A DNA stretch of 64,000 bases, taken from Papaver somniferum. Its lineage: Eukaryota; Streptophyta; Magnoliopsida; Ranunculales; Papaveraceae. Under the pieces are notes generated by a model. The model was not told where the DNA came from and searched no databases. It saw nothing but the letters and a program-made list of their open reading frames with translations. Every line of letters starts with the position of its first letter. Position 1 is the first letter of the stretch. The position numbers and the translations under genes are program-made. The stretch is taken from positions 12,280,360 to 12,344,359 of the forward strand of contig NC_039368.1 in the NCBI RefSeq assembly GCF_003573695.1. Reading direction: 5' to 3'. Of this stretch, positions 11,227 to 22,798 are shown piece by piece.

Positions 11227-13920
11227 CATCCTAGATGCAAATCCTAGCCGTCCAAGGTCGCCAAACAACGCATGGTAACCTTTGTCCCAAAACCCTAGTT
11301 TTGGCCCTGCCAAACCGCGCCAAGGCATGCCATGCCACATGTGCCAATAACATGCCAACGACCTTGCCGCGCCATACCATGCCTTCCTTCCCCATGCGGC
11401 TACCAAAACGAAGGAATGCGACGATCAACGACCACCCTTCCATCTTAGATGCAAATCCTAGCCGTCCAAGGTATCCAAAGAGCGCATGGTAACTTTTGGC
11501 CCAAAACCCTAGTTTTGGCCACGCAAAACCGCGCCAAGGCGTGCCATGCCACATGTGCTAATGGCATTCCAACCACCTTGCCACGCCATACCATGCCGTC
11601 CTTCCCTATACGGCTACCAAAACAAAGGCGTGCGACGATCAACGGCCACCCTTCCATCCTAGATGCAAATCCTAGCCTTCCAAGGTCGCCAAACAACGTG
11701 GTAGGACTTGAAAGAATACCTACGACTATGTCTAACTGCAAGTGCACAGTGTCACAATGTAACACAGGGCAAGCAAAGGTCGATCCACAGGGACAAGGTG
11801 GGTGTATATTTGAAACTATGGTTTTAACTATAATTGATACGAAACAAGAGTAGCACAAAAGGGGATTTTGTTTTGTCGATACGACGGAGATGATGGTAGT
11901 AACAGAGATAACAAAAACGAAAACAAAAGTAATCTAACAAGCAGATAAATATGATGTAAGGGCAGTCGAATCCACCTCTTAACCACACCAATTCAATTCA
12001 ATCTCAACAATGTTCTAGTCCCTTATAATGGATACCGGTGGTATTCCGCCTATCCAGAGCAGTTTCAGGAGGATAGTTTAGTTTCACTAAGATGATTCCT
12101 AACCCTAGTATTAGCTGCCCTCTCACAAGACAAACTAACCGCAGATCAATCACTTAGATAATTAAACAACCCTGATATGGATATTCTAATCGCAACTAAG
12201 GTATTTCTCCAAAGTACTAACTGTCTTTTCAGGGTACAACTAGTCAAAGGATCGAACAACAATCAATTAAGCATGAGTTGTAGCACAATCAACATAGTGT
12301 TACTCTAACTACAATGGATACATGGCATACACTGTGAGAGCAAAATGCTGAAGGCTCAGATTATATTTATCCAAAACATTATAGCACAACAAGAACAATA
12401 TCAATACACGAACCAAATGTAGCAATGGATTAATGGTTTCATCTAAACCCTAACTATGAAATTAGAACATCATGGAGATAACGAAATCAAACATGAACTA
12501 CTGCTTGGTGCACCGACTAATCCGGGTATGAATCCTACTCACACCCACACACTCAATTTATAGTTACAATGAGTTCTAAAAAAAATCCCTAATTTCCAAA
12601 ACTAGGGTTTCGAAAATTAGCTAACCAATTCGTACCAACCATGCTAGATAACTGCTCTATCACTTCGACCCATTCTTTTTCTGCTCCCCCCCTGCTCCAA
12701 TTGACGCCTATGATGCTCTAATTTTTCCCTAACTCGAGTTGTTTTATTCACCCCAAACCTAGGGTTCAGTGGTTGTGAGGATAGTAAAAGAACTAGGCTA
12801 GGGAGATGGTGGAGATGTTTGGAATGATTTGATGGAGATGGTGGCAGTGAACATCGGGGTCTAGTGGTGGCAGGATATGGTGGTGAAGGAGTTGCAGGTG
12901 ATGAAAGAGAGTAATTTGGGGAGAAGATGAGAAGAACCCGATGGATAATGGGTTAGGGAGTGTTTGGGTATAGGTGTTAGGTGTTGTAGTGTTGAGCGGT
13001 TGTAGCAAATTCGATGTCCAGCGAATATGATACGTTGGATGATCACATCTGGACTGAATCGAACGGCTAAGATGGAACAAGCTTGCAGCGACCATTGGAT
13101 GCGTGATACAACAATTCTGACGGCTTAGATTTGAGTTAGGTACTATGATGTTTGACAGGAGCTTCAAGATTTGATGCTCGGTGATGAGGCGAACGTTGGA
13201 TGATGTGATGGATCCAATCTGACGGCCCTCATGGAAATGGGTATGGATATTGGAAATGGATTTGGGTAAGGGTTTTGGGCCTTGGGAATGCCAAGCCCAT
13301 ATCTTCTTTAAGGACAATTCTTCCTCTTCAAGCCCACTTCTAGTTGATCCGGCTCTTGCAAACATCATTCTTCGCTGCCTTTCTACGAGAGTCTTTGACA
13401 TTTCTTTGCTCTTTTCGCTCCGTGAGTTAACCAGGCTTTATTTAGTACCTAAAAATGCAAAATTGATTGAGAAAAGTATTTATTCTTGAAAACAACGAAA
13501 ACACAGAATATGGGATAAAATGGAGCGTTAGTGCACAAATGATGAGTTAAATGCCAATAAAAAGGTGCAAATATATACAATATTTGGCACTCATCACAAC
13601 GCATGGTAACCTTTGGCCCCAAACCCTAGTTTTGGCCACGCCAAACCGCGCCAAGGAATGCCATGCCACATGTGCTAATGGCATGCCAACCACCTTGCCA
13701 CGCCATACCATGCCGACCTTCCCTATGCGGCTACCAAAACGAAGGCGTGCGACGATCAACGGCCACCCTTCCATCCTAGATGTGAATCCTAGCCGTCCAA
13801 GGTTTACAAACAACGCATGGTAACATTTGGCCCAAAACCCTAGTTTTGGCCACGCCATATCGGCCTTCCTTATGCGGCTACCAAAACGAAGTCCTGCAAC
13901 AATCAACAACCGCTTTTTCA
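11227..13920. repeat. ~214 bp tandem repeats in the 3' LTR, interrupted by an insertion
   Basis: The unit landmark is found at 11227, 11441 and 11655. It is found again at 13772, which is 214 bp further on when the inserted solo LTR and its TSD are subtracted. Confidence 0.85.
11699..13596 (-). mobile_element. Solo LTR (1898 bp) inside the Gypsy 3' LTR
   Basis: It is bounded by CAACG duplications (11694-11698 and 13597-13601), with TGGTAGGACT at the left end and GGCACTCATCA at the right. Read on the minus strand it starts TGATGAGTGCC, a common start of plant Gypsy LTRs, so minus orientation is likely. It contains the stretch GGTCGATCCACAGGG seen in many plant Gypsy LTRs. The minus-strand open frame 12793-13401 has no recognisable protein. 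It belongs to a different family from the solo LTR at 7716. Confidence 0.85.
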
Positions 13921-14486
13921 TCTAAGGTGCAGATCTTAGCCTTCCAAGGTTACTAGCTAACGCATGGAAACCTTTGGCCCTAGTTTGCTCGCGCCTAAAC
14001 AAAGCCAAAACCGTAAATTTTGGCCGCGCCTAAACTAGGCCATATTAAAGCCATACTGATCATGCTTTCATGCCACTGGATACCAAATGAAAGGTTGGAA
14101 TAATCAACGTCTACCTTTCCTCTTAAGATGCAAAATCTCGACCGTCAAAGGTCACCACCGAGCCGGCAAGTCTCCCAAGCTCAACTTGCCAGACAACAAC
14201 AACGTGCTACATGTTTTCCACGAAAACACTCGAGACATCAACGCATGTCAAAAACTGGGGGATGCTCATTGGGTATTGGTTTGGCGGTTTACATCGTGCG
14301 GCGTACACTACGCCCGTTATAAGAAAGTTTCTTAAGGATGAGGCGGTTAGTAAATACAGGGAATAATGGTGAAACGCTTTCTTTTATGAAACATCAATTC
14401 CAGGTGTTACCGGTTACCACCTCCTCCCATTTACTCACCCGTTTTCCATTTCTTAATGAGACCAGAGTACGTTTCACTTCGACTTG

Positions 14487-14494
14487 TATAAATA
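14487..14494 (+). promoter_or_regulatory. TATA box of the Gypsy 3' LTR
   Basis: TATAAATA in the same context as at 3737 in the 5' LTR. It could drive read-out transcription into the LINE ORF2 relic. Confidence 0.5.
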
Positions 14495-14863
14495 GGCATT
14501 ACCTATTTCCACCGAAAACAAGTTTTTGGTCAGTAGCATACAACACTCAGAAATCACTTGTTAGCTTTCCCATCTGTTAGCTTACGCTTTCTGATACAAG
14601 TCAAAACAACTACTCTTCCAGAATCAACTATTCTGGTCTCAACTCTCTCTTCGCTTCCCTCCCCAAAACCAACCCTTCTCCTTCACTTTGTGTCCGAAGC
14701 AAGTCTGGAACGGCCATTTCTTGGTTTAGGCCGGATTTGTACAGATTGATCTCTCGAATCTAAAGTACTCCCTTGCAGTACATTGTTTAGGGTTTAAATT
14801 CGTTTCTCACCCACACACCCGAAATTACCAAAATCAGCAGAAACCGTTTTCACCCTCAAACAC

Positions 14864-15145
14864 ATGGAAACTCCCAGAATTCTGGAAATTGCTGACGCAA
14901 ATAACTCACTTAATAGCACTATAAAATTTTTGGATGGGAAGACAGGTCAAGTTTCAAATGAGGAAGTGAAAATTACTTCATGGTCAAAGATAGTAGAAAA
15001 AAAAATGGTATCCAACACTACTTCTTCTCCAGCTCCTCAACATACTCCAGAAAAGGTAACTAAACCTGCTCCTACAAACAATAAATACAACTTCAGGAAA
15101 AATCAAGGAAAAGGAGGTTCTAAGAACCCTCCTCCTGTTAAATGA
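14864..15145 (+). pseudogene. LINE ORF1, 3' portion
   Basis: This is the continuation of the ORF1 frame interrupted at 1497. The duplicated CATGG supplies the ATG of residue MET on both sides, and the frame is preserved. It encodes a polar Ser/Thr/Pro/Lys-rich tail ending in a basic GKGGSKNPPPVK segment. The TGA at 15143-15145 overlaps the ATG of ORF2 at 15142 (ATGA), the usual LINE arrangement for coupled translation. Confidence 0.85.
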
Positions 15146-18100
15146 AGATCTTATACTGGAATATCCGGGGCCTGAAAATACCTAGGGCTCAGGATAAACT
15201 AAGGTCTTTAGTGAATCAGTTTAATCCCTTACTAGTTTGGATAGCAGAACCAAAGATTAAGTGTACTGCTTCTTTTGCAATAAGTTAAATATTCCAGGAA
15301 TGGAATATATGGTAATTCATAACTCTTTCTCAAATAATAAAGGTAACATATGGTTATTCTGGAATAAAAGCATTTCTACTCCTCAAGTAGTTTCCATGTC
15401 TAGTCAAATGATAACAGTTATCATTGGTGATTTTTTAGTTTGGTATTCATGCTCATGTGAAGAAGACTCAAAGAGGATTTTTATGGTCAGAGATGGAAAT
15501 AATTAGTGACTTAAAAAAACCATGGATTGCTTTGGGTGACTTTAATGTTGTTATCTCACAAGATGAAAAAATTGGTGGTAAATATCCAAATAGAGCTTCA
15601 ATGTTGGATTTTTCAAACTGTTTAGATAAGTGTGAATTGATTCAAGCTCCTAAAACAGGATTGCAGTTCTCATGGTCTAACTGTCAACAAGGAAGAAATA
15701 AAATACTTTGCACACTTGATAGAGAAGTTTTTAACCAACAATGGTTGGATTTACATGGAGATTGGGGATACAAAGTTGGATTGAGAATAGTATCAGATCA
15801 TGCACCACTTCTGGGAGAATGTTCTAACATTCCCAAGCCTACTAATTGTCCACGGAAATTTCAGAAAATGTGGATATATCATCCAACTTTTTTATCAGTG
15901 GTCAAAGAATGCTGGACAAAAACTGTTTTTGGAGATCCTGCTTTCATATTTATGCAGAAGCTAAAAAATCTGAAGAAAGTACTTAATGATTGGAACTGGA
16001 GTGTTTTTGGCAATGTTCAAGTTAAAATAAAGGAAGCAGAGGAAAAAGTTCAAGCTGCAATGCAAGTATCTGATAGTAATCCTCATGATGAAGAAGCATT
16101 CACTAATTTAGTAGAGGCTCAAAATGAACATGCTAACAGGAAGGTGCAAGCTAATACTTTACTCAAGCAAAATTCAAGAGAAAAATGGGTGCAAGAAGAT
16201 GCAGCTAACATCAACTATTTTCATACCAAAATGAAGTTGAGACAAGCAAAAAACTTAATTAGTGAACTTGATGATGGCAATGACAACATTATCTCTGACC
16301 AATCAAAAATTTCTAAAGCTCTGGTCCAACATTTTCAGCAAAAATTTGCATATCAAGAAGTTAATATTGATGAGAATCTATTGAATGTTATTCATTCAAC
16401 TATTACTGATTCTGATCAAGAAATGCTAGATGTTATTCCTGATCCTGAGGAGATTAAAAATATTGTATTTGAAATGGATCCAGATAGCTCTCCTGGTCTT
16501 GACAGCTACTCAGGCATCTTTTATAGAACTTGTTGGGAAATAATTCATGAAGATTTAATAGCAGCAATTCAGTTTTGTTGGAGAAGAAGATTTATCCCAG
16601 AAGGACTTAATTCAAATTTCTTGGTTCTTCTTCCCAAATGTCAAGGGGCAAAGAAAGCAAATCAATTCAGACTCATTGGATTAAGCAATATTTTGTTCAG
16701 AATTTTCACTAAAATCATTACAACAAGAATGAATACTCTGATGGTGAAACTAATATCTCCACAACAAGCTGCATACGTCAAAGGTAGGAGTATTCATGAA
16801 AACGTTTTGTTAGCTTCTGAAATGATCAATGAGACGAAGAAAGAAAAAAGAGGAGGTAATGTTGCTCTCAAATTAGATATTTCGCAAGCTTATGACTCAG
16901 TAAGTTGGAAATTTTTATTTCAAGTTCTGCAAAAATATGGTTTTTCTACTTCATGGTGTGACTGGTTGTTAACATTATTTGAGTCGGCCAAAATGTCAGT
17001 TATGATCAATGGTGGTCCTTCAGTATTTTTCTCAATGGGTAGAGGCTTAAAACGGGGATACCCATTGTCCCCAATTCTATTTGTGTTGATGGAGGATGTA
17101 CTAAGTAGAAATATCTCTCACTTGGTGTCTCAGGGTAAAATACTTCCCATGGTAAATAAGAATGGAATTCATCCAACTCACCTATTTTTTGCAGATGATG
17201 TTTTCATCTTCTGTAATGGTGCCAAGAAAAGTTTAGACAACTTATTCTCCTTACTAGACAAGTATCAAGCCAGTTCAGGTCAGCTGATAAATAAAGATAA
17301 AAGCAAATGTTTTAGATGGTGTTACTTCAACCAGGAAGCAACAGATTTGTAATATGATCAATATGGAATTATCTAAGTTCCTGGAAAAATATTTAGGTGT
17401 TTTACTAGCACCTGGAAGAATAACATCAGCAATGGTCTGGCCAGTGGTTGAGTTAATTCAGAAAAAACTAGCTACATGGAAGGGGAAGCTGTTATCTTTT
17501 GCAGATAGACTTGTGCTTATTACATCAGTATTATCCAGTGTGCCTTTATACAATATGGCAATCTATAAGTGGCCTGCCTCTGTTATCAAGATATGTGAAA
17601 GACTAATAAGAAATATTTTATGGTCTGGTAACAGTGAATCTAGAAAGTATAAAACTTTGTCATGGAAAAAGTATGCACTCCTTACAATGAGGGAGGTCTT
17701 GGCATAAGAAGATTGGAAACTGTTAACAAAGCACTCTTGATGAAGATGATGTGGAAGATATTAAACTCTAAGTAGGAATGGGAATTATTCTTTGCAACTA
17801 AGTTTAAAAAAAAAATGGTCAATGGTTTGAAAATTGGAGACAATCATCTGTTGGGTCAGGTTTGAAATGGGCTTGGAATTCTCTAAAAGAAGACATGAGG
17901 TGGTGCTTGGGTGATGGCACAAAAATCTCAGTCTAGTTTGATACATGGTTTGGCACACATCGTCTTATTAATGATCTGGGATATACAAATTTTGTGAAGA
18001 ACAATCTACAAATGAAAGTTGCAGAAATGCTAAATGGAAAAATCTGGAAGATTCCTAGAGAACTGCAATCTGCACTGAATATGGAAAGAATACCAGACAT

Positions 18101-19222
18101 AGGTGAAGGCACTGATACAATGGTATGTTGTGGGGATACAAGTGGCAAATTCAGTACAAAAATAGTTGTGGAAAAAATAAGGTTAAAATAACAGAAACCT
18201 TCATGGGCATCAGTTCTATGGAAATACTTTTTACATCCTAATATTGCTTGCAATGTTTGGAAACTTCTGCAAGGCATATATACTGATGATGAAACAATGA
18301 GGAAGCAAGGCTATGAAATGCCATCCAGATGTTGTGTCTGTATTGAAGAGCAGGATAGTATGGAGCATACTTTATGGGAGTGCAATTTCAGTGTGCAAAT
18401 TTGGGACTGGCTTTGTGCCATTTTTAACTTTTCCAAACCATTATGTTTTAATGATATCTGTAGAGCAGCTAGAAATCACAGTCCCTTGATGAAAGAGATT
18501 TGGATCACAGCTGTATGTGCTACAGTGAGAGATTTATGGTTCCAAAGAAATGCAATATTCTTTGGAGAAGGAAGGCCTGACATAAACAGATTTAAGTGCA
18601 AAATCTATCAAGTGGTGCATGAAGGAGGAGGTAGAATGAAGGGTAATAGATGGGGACATAATTATGATTCTCAGATTATATCATTTTCAAACTGGGTACC
18701 AGGTATATTAAATTTACTTGCATCAAAGCATGTTTTTGGCATCCTCCTATAGAAAATTACACACTCTTCAGCTGTGATGGTGCTTCTTTTGGAAACCCTG
18801 GCAATGCAGGATTTGGAATAATTGCTAGAGATAGTAATTGTCAGGTAATTGGTACACTATCAGGTGGAGTTGGAATAACATCTAATTTTATTGCTGAGAT
18901 TTATGCAGTTCTGTGTGCACTGGAATGGGCAACTTTTCTACAACTTAAGAAAATCATTGTAAGATCACACTCTAAAGCTGTAATCATTCTAGCTAACAAT
19001 AATAGAGTGCCTTGGTATATCAGAGCTAGATGGCAGGCGGCTATCAAACATTTTTAGGATGTTATATTTCAGCACTGTTACAGGGAAATTAACTTTTCAG
19101 CTGATTCATTAGCAAAGAAAGGTGCCACCTTGGCTGCAGGAGAAAGAATTTGTCACTTTGGAAGGCCTCAAACCTTGAAGAGAATTGAAATGCCTGACAC
19201 ACCATATTACAGATTTTGCTAG
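15142..19222 (+). pseudogene. LINE ORF2: endonuclease, reverse transcriptase, RNase H
   Basis: ORF2 nicks target DNA and copies the RNA at the nick. Order seen: endonuclease start KILYWNIRGL (15145), ALGDFNVV (15530) and SDHAPLL (15800) of the AP-endonuclease fold. Reverse transcriptase follows at about 16440-17350, with SSPGLDSYSG, LKLDISQAYDSV, GLKRGYPLSPILF and FADD at about 17190. Then come a zinc-binding RVT region with CCVCIEEQDSMEHTLWEC (18330) and RNase H with CDGASFGNPGNAGFGII (18775). Breaks: a frameshift near 15270, another near 15470, a stop at 17350, many stops at 17705-18290 and one at 19056. The FADD and RNase H motifs survive, but the chain is dead. Confidence 0.9.
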
Positions 19223-19359
19223 AGTGTTACTTTTAGTCTGAATTATTTCCTTTTGTCATTTCATTGTTTTTATACCTTTTAGAGTTGTAACTTTTGTATA
19301 ACTTTTGGCCTTCAGTTAATAAACTAATGTGATTAAGCAAAAAAAAAAAAAAAAAAGCG
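19223..19359 (+). other. LINE 3' UTR and poly(A) tail
   Basis: A short A/T-rich trailer ends in 18 A residues (19339-19356), then GCG and the downstream TSD copy at 19360-19369. Confidence 0.85.
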
Positions 19360-19369
19360 AAATATTGGG

Positions 19370-19410
19370 TGGTGTTGTTAGACCCCCGCTTTTTCAATTG
19401 GTATCAGGAA
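19370..19410 (+). other. End of the SIRE 5' LTR and primer-binding site
   Basis: The LTR ends CTTTTTCA at 19396. ATTGGTATCAGGAAG follows, with TGGTATCAGG (19399-19408) complementary to the 3' end of initiator tRNA-Met, the usual Copia primer. Confidence 0.7.
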
Positions 19411-19547
19411 GGAAAACACGTTCAAGACCTTACAAGTATGTGTTTGTAGCGATCTAACTATATGGACCACAAAGTTTCAATTGGCGCCTCACCAGGTTTA
19501 AAAACCAATTGTAGGAAAAGTCTGATAAACTGGTTACTCTTCAAAAA

Positions 19548-20036
19548 GGGTTGGATGAACAAATCCAGATCAACTCTGGTCTTGTTGCAGAAATTGCACT
19601 TCTTAAGGATTTGTTTCCTGGTAATAGTCCCTTGATTGATCTGAGTTACTTCAGTTATTACCCTTTAAAGAATAGTCGCAAATCAGATGGTAAACAACGA
19701 TCAGATGTTGTGAAGAATGATATGACTAGGAACCACTCAGACAAACTGCAAAGTATTGGCCCGTGTTGGTGTTGTGATCCCTTCGATCACATTCAACAAG
19801 TTCATATGTCTTTTGAAAAGAGTCTGAATGTTGCGAGTGATCCTTGTAATAAAACTAAACAACTTTTTGTTACTCTAAAAAGACATACAATACTATCAGG
19901 AAATTCTAAACAGAAAAGTACTGATAGTATGAGTACCTTTGATTTAAGTCCTACATCTCCCTTTCAATGGTTTCTTGACAGTAGATGTAGTTATTTATTA
20001 TATATGATAGGCGATTCTCCATGCTTGTTTTCTTGA
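19548..20036 (+). pseudogene. SIRE-type gag/protease remnant
   Basis: A short frame leads to PFQWFLDSRCS near 19961. In Copia proteases this position is WxLDSGCSxHM, so the catalytic D-S-G has become D-S-R. CWCC near 19770 may be what remains of a zinc-binding segment. A 30 bp direct repeat (TTTCTTGACAGTAGATGTAG, continuing) occurs at about 19971 and 20028, marking a local duplication or deletion. Integrase is absent. Confidence 0.5.
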
Positions 20037-20109
20037 CAGTAGATGTAGTTATTTATTACAAAAGGATTCAAAATATGTGCAAGTTTGGTTGTTATCTTTC
20101 ACAAGTAAA

Positions 20110-20569
20110 ACCAGGAAATTCCGATGAAACTCTGAACGATCCCCTTTGGGTGAATGCAATGCATGAAGAGTTAAATCAATTTCAAAGTCAAGAAATGTGG
20201 GATCTTGTACCATGTCTTTCCAATATCAATATTATTGGTTCTAAATGGGTATTCAATAATAAGTCTGATAAATTAGGCACAACTGTCAGAAACAAAGCCA
20301 GACTTGTCACTCAAGGTTATTCACGGATTGAAGAATTTGAGTTTGGCGAAACCTTTGTTCCTGTGGGATGTCCTGAGTCCACTCTACTTTTGTTAGCTCA
20401 TGATTGTTTTCCTAATGACAAGCTGTTTCGAATGGATAATCGTCATAGGTCCTATGAGACGAGTATTTCCAGAATCGAAAGGAGGAGGATTTCTGCTCAC
20501 ACAACAAACCTTGAAAATTCACGATGTGATATACAAGGGGAGATTTTGGCTTACAACGTCTCTATCTAA
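20110..20569 (+). pseudogene. SIRE-type reverse transcriptase, N-terminal fragment
   Basis: The fragment reads like the start of Copia RT: PLWVNAMHEELNQF, EMWDLVP, IIGSKWVFNNK, RNKARLVTQGYSRIE, then GETFVPVGCPEST. It stops before the catalytic YVDD, and the rest of RT and RNase H is missing. The RNKARLV-QGY wording is that of SIRE-lineage pol. Confidence 0.8.
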
Positions 20570-20760
20570 CTCCATAGACGTTCGCATCCTCATCTTTAAC
20601 TTGAGAAAATGGGGTTTTGCGTCTTTTTGGCTCAAGTAGTATTTTCTTGGTTAAAAAGTTTTGTTTAAAACTATATAAATAATGAAATACAAAAGTCTTG
20701 TTTTCTAGGGTTTTAGTAGTTCGTAATCGTTGTGTTATTCCCCAAAGGAATACTATTTCA

Positions 20761-21158
20761 TGGATCCTGTAACTAGAGGCAGCAGAAGCAGGGATGCAGT
20801 TGAATCAGCTAACGTATGTCGGTGTACATGAATTTCCTCCATAAGGGTGAAGAAAGTGAAGGCTGCAATTAATGGAAAAGGTCCTTCCTCAAACTGGTTC
20901 TTGTCCTTTTATCAAAGTGATGTTAACTTCAGGAACCTGGTACAAGAATTCATCAGCAAAAGAAACGATTTAAAATCTCAAATCGCTTCGTCTTTGGAAG
21001 AACTAATTCACTATGAACGAATGTTGTCTCTAACAACAAACACCGTACGTAAACTGAAAAGAGAACTTAGTAAGTTGAAAGTTATTTCCAAAGAGTTGGA
21101 GGAATTGAATGATCCCATTATCAATGGGTTTTTCAACAACGAAAAAGAATTCTCTTAA
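20761..21158 (+). pseudogene. Extra ORF downstream of pol with a coiled coil
   Basis: A probable start ATG at 20761 (DPVTRGSRSRD) is followed by a stop and frame change. From 20847 the frame is open to 21158. About 20940-21110 is rich in Leu, Lys and Glu in a heptad-like pattern (FISKRNDLKSQIASSLEEL; KLKRELSKLK), which predicts a coiled coil. SIRE elements carry an extra ORF in this position, often called env-like on structural grounds. I see no membrane segment here. Homology is by position, not sequence. Confidence 0.4.
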
Positions 21159-22798
21159 GAGGCCTTGGGAAAGCTTTATGTTGCCTAGTATGTCTTCTTT
21201 TTGGCTTAGTTGGAAGAATAACTAGTGCTTGGAATAACAATGATCGTGACTATACATAACTATTATTTTTCATCTTCTTGTTCTTTTTTTAGGTTTATTG
21301 GTTTAAATTCTAAAAATATTTGGAGAATGATGTTTTTGCAGTATTAATCTTTATAATTTGTTATATTGCAATTTGTTATGGGATTGGTGTTTACGTCCGT
21401 GAACTATGTTTATCCCATAAAAAGTAAAGTCGTTCGTGGTCGGTATTCATGTACTGGTAAAAGAATTAATGGACTTTTGACAAATACAAAAGTTAAGCAT
21501 ATACTGCCAAATATTTGATGGAAGATATGTTAAAAATCTTTTGTTTTCAAGGATTATGTTTATTAATATCGTTATGCAAATAGTGATGGGAAGATAGAAT
21601 GAATCCTTGTGTATTCCGCAGTATTGATCATCCCTGATCCATATTTTATGTATTACTGTGAGGCTTCATAATGTATCTTATGTTGAGCACTATACAACCA
21701 AGTTGATTTCTTAGCTTAGTTGGTGTTCCGTGAGGTATGTTATGTCGAGCATATTGAATTAAATTAATCATCTTGTTTAGTTATTTAGTTATTGCTCCGT
21801 AAGTTTTCTTATGTCGAGAAAAACAATTGACAATTAAATTGATTACTTTTGTAAAAAGTTTGGTTATGTATTCCAATTATATTAATTATGGGTTCTCTTG
21901 TAATTAATCTAGTTGAGTATTTTCGTGTCTCCATAAGTTCTCTTATGTTGAGCACAATCAATTGAATTGATCACTTTTTGTGTTTAAATTTGGTTGCGTA
22001 TTCCGATTAAATTAATCATGGGTTTACTTGTGATTAATTTGATTGAGTTTTTGTATATAAGAAATCATTCTTATGGTTTTTGGTGTTCAATAAAAATCCT
22101 TCTTTTCTTTCGAAATTAAGGTCGCTCTTGTTGTTCTTTCGGGAATGACATCAAATGGGGGAGAGTTCTTTTGAACTTGTGCTTAATGGTCATATCTGGA
22201 GGGATGTGCGGTTGTGGAATTTTAGAGGCGTTATCTTGTATCTTTAAACTCCTTGATGAATGCATTTAGCTTTGGCTTTATGATTGCATCTAAATTAGTT
22301 GGTATGTATTTTTTTCCTTTTGTCATGAAATGTCTCTTTCGGAAATTTCATTATGATCCCGTTCGTATACCTTTGCCAATTTTATTGACAAAAAGGGGAA
22401 GAATTAATATGTAGTTCACGCTACAAATATATAAGGTTTTTCGGATCATTGTGTAAGGGGAGGTGGTTTCCATTTGAGATGGAGTATTGACTAAGGGGGA
22501 GTGATACATATCACCATAGTATATTGTTGAAGTTGTGATACAATTGAACTTTGACGCCGTGTAATAATACTATGACACTGTATAATAATGATCGAGAACT
22601 ATGTTTTCTCATTGTTATAGCTACGGATCTTCAACATCGGCGATGCTAAACTTACAACCTTTGGGATCATTGGAGTACTTGGAAGTAATGAAGATTTCGA
22701 GGAATGTTGAAGATTAGACATGTGGAATAGGAGCTACTAAAGTTTATTTATCTTTTTTGTATTCCATATATATTGATAGTTTTGTCACTGAAATTGAC
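21159..22798. repeat. SIRE 3' noncoding region with degenerate repeats
   Basis: There is no gene. A motif like TCCRTRAGKTNTSTTATGTYGAGC recurs near 21663, 21727, 21797 and 21930. Each is followed by an ATTGAATTGATYA-like stretch, so this is a decayed tandem array. A purine-rich AAAAAGGGGAAG at about 22389 may be a second plus-strand primer site. Confidence 0.5.

Larger units (their letters stand above)
1498..14862 (+). mobile_element. Non-autonomous Tat-like Gypsy LTR retrotransposon
   Basis: Flanked by a 5 bp duplication CATGG (1493-1497 and 14863-14867), the element has long LTRs (1498-4112 and 10526-14862). A TGGCGACCACAGTGGG primer-binding site lies at 4116 and a purine tract AAGCAGGGGA at 10511-10520. 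Inside are a gag pseudogene, a protease-like remnant and an integrase C-terminal remnant; no reverse transcriptase or RNase H is present. An antisense ORF lies between the pol remnant and the 3' LTR, as reported for several Tat-lineage elements. Two solo LTRs of other families are inserted in it. The 5' LTR begins TATTGATGG where the 3' LTR begins TGTTGATGG, so the terminal TG has decayed on one side. Confidence 0.9.
10526..14862 (+). repeat. 3' LTR of the Gypsy element, interrupted
   Basis: It starts TGTTGATGG, ends CTCAAACA and is followed by the CATGG duplication. Removing the solo LTR at 11699-13596 and one TSD copy leaves about 2.43 kb, against 2.6 kb for the 5' LTR. The difference is largely explained by repeat-unit number (four 214 bp units against five; four 69 bp units against two). 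TATAAATA is at 14487-14494. Confidence 0.85.
430..19359 (+). mobile_element. L1-type plant LINE, split by a Gypsy insertion
   Basis: A non-LTR retrotransposon with ORF1 (DUF4283-like plus CCHC knuckle), ORF2 (endonuclease, reverse transcriptase, zinc-binding region, RNase H) and an 18-A tail at 19339-19356. The target-site duplication AAATATTGGG flanks it at 420-429 and 19360-19369. The Gypsy element at 1498-14862 interrupts ORF1; without it the LINE would be about 5.6 kb. Both ORFs carry stops and frameshifts, so the copy is dead. It sits inside a Copia LTR and is therefore younger than that Copia element and older than the Gypsy element. Confidence 0.9.

Noticed and set aside
1717..11698. 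Regularly spaced repeats as a possible CRISPR array
   Set aside because: The units are contiguous LTR tandem repeats without unique spacers, and the context is a plant nuclear genome.
10701..11858. Open frames of 100-160 codons in the 3' LTR arrays
   Set aside because: Same artefact of the tandem repeats as in the 5' LTR.
12793..13401. 202-codon minus-strand frame
   Set aside because: It lies inside the solo LTR at 11699-13596, is His/Pro/Ser-rich and has no recognisable domain.
19399..19410. tRNA-Met gene fragment
   Set aside because: It is the short complement of the tRNA 3' end next to an LTR, that is, a primer-binding site.
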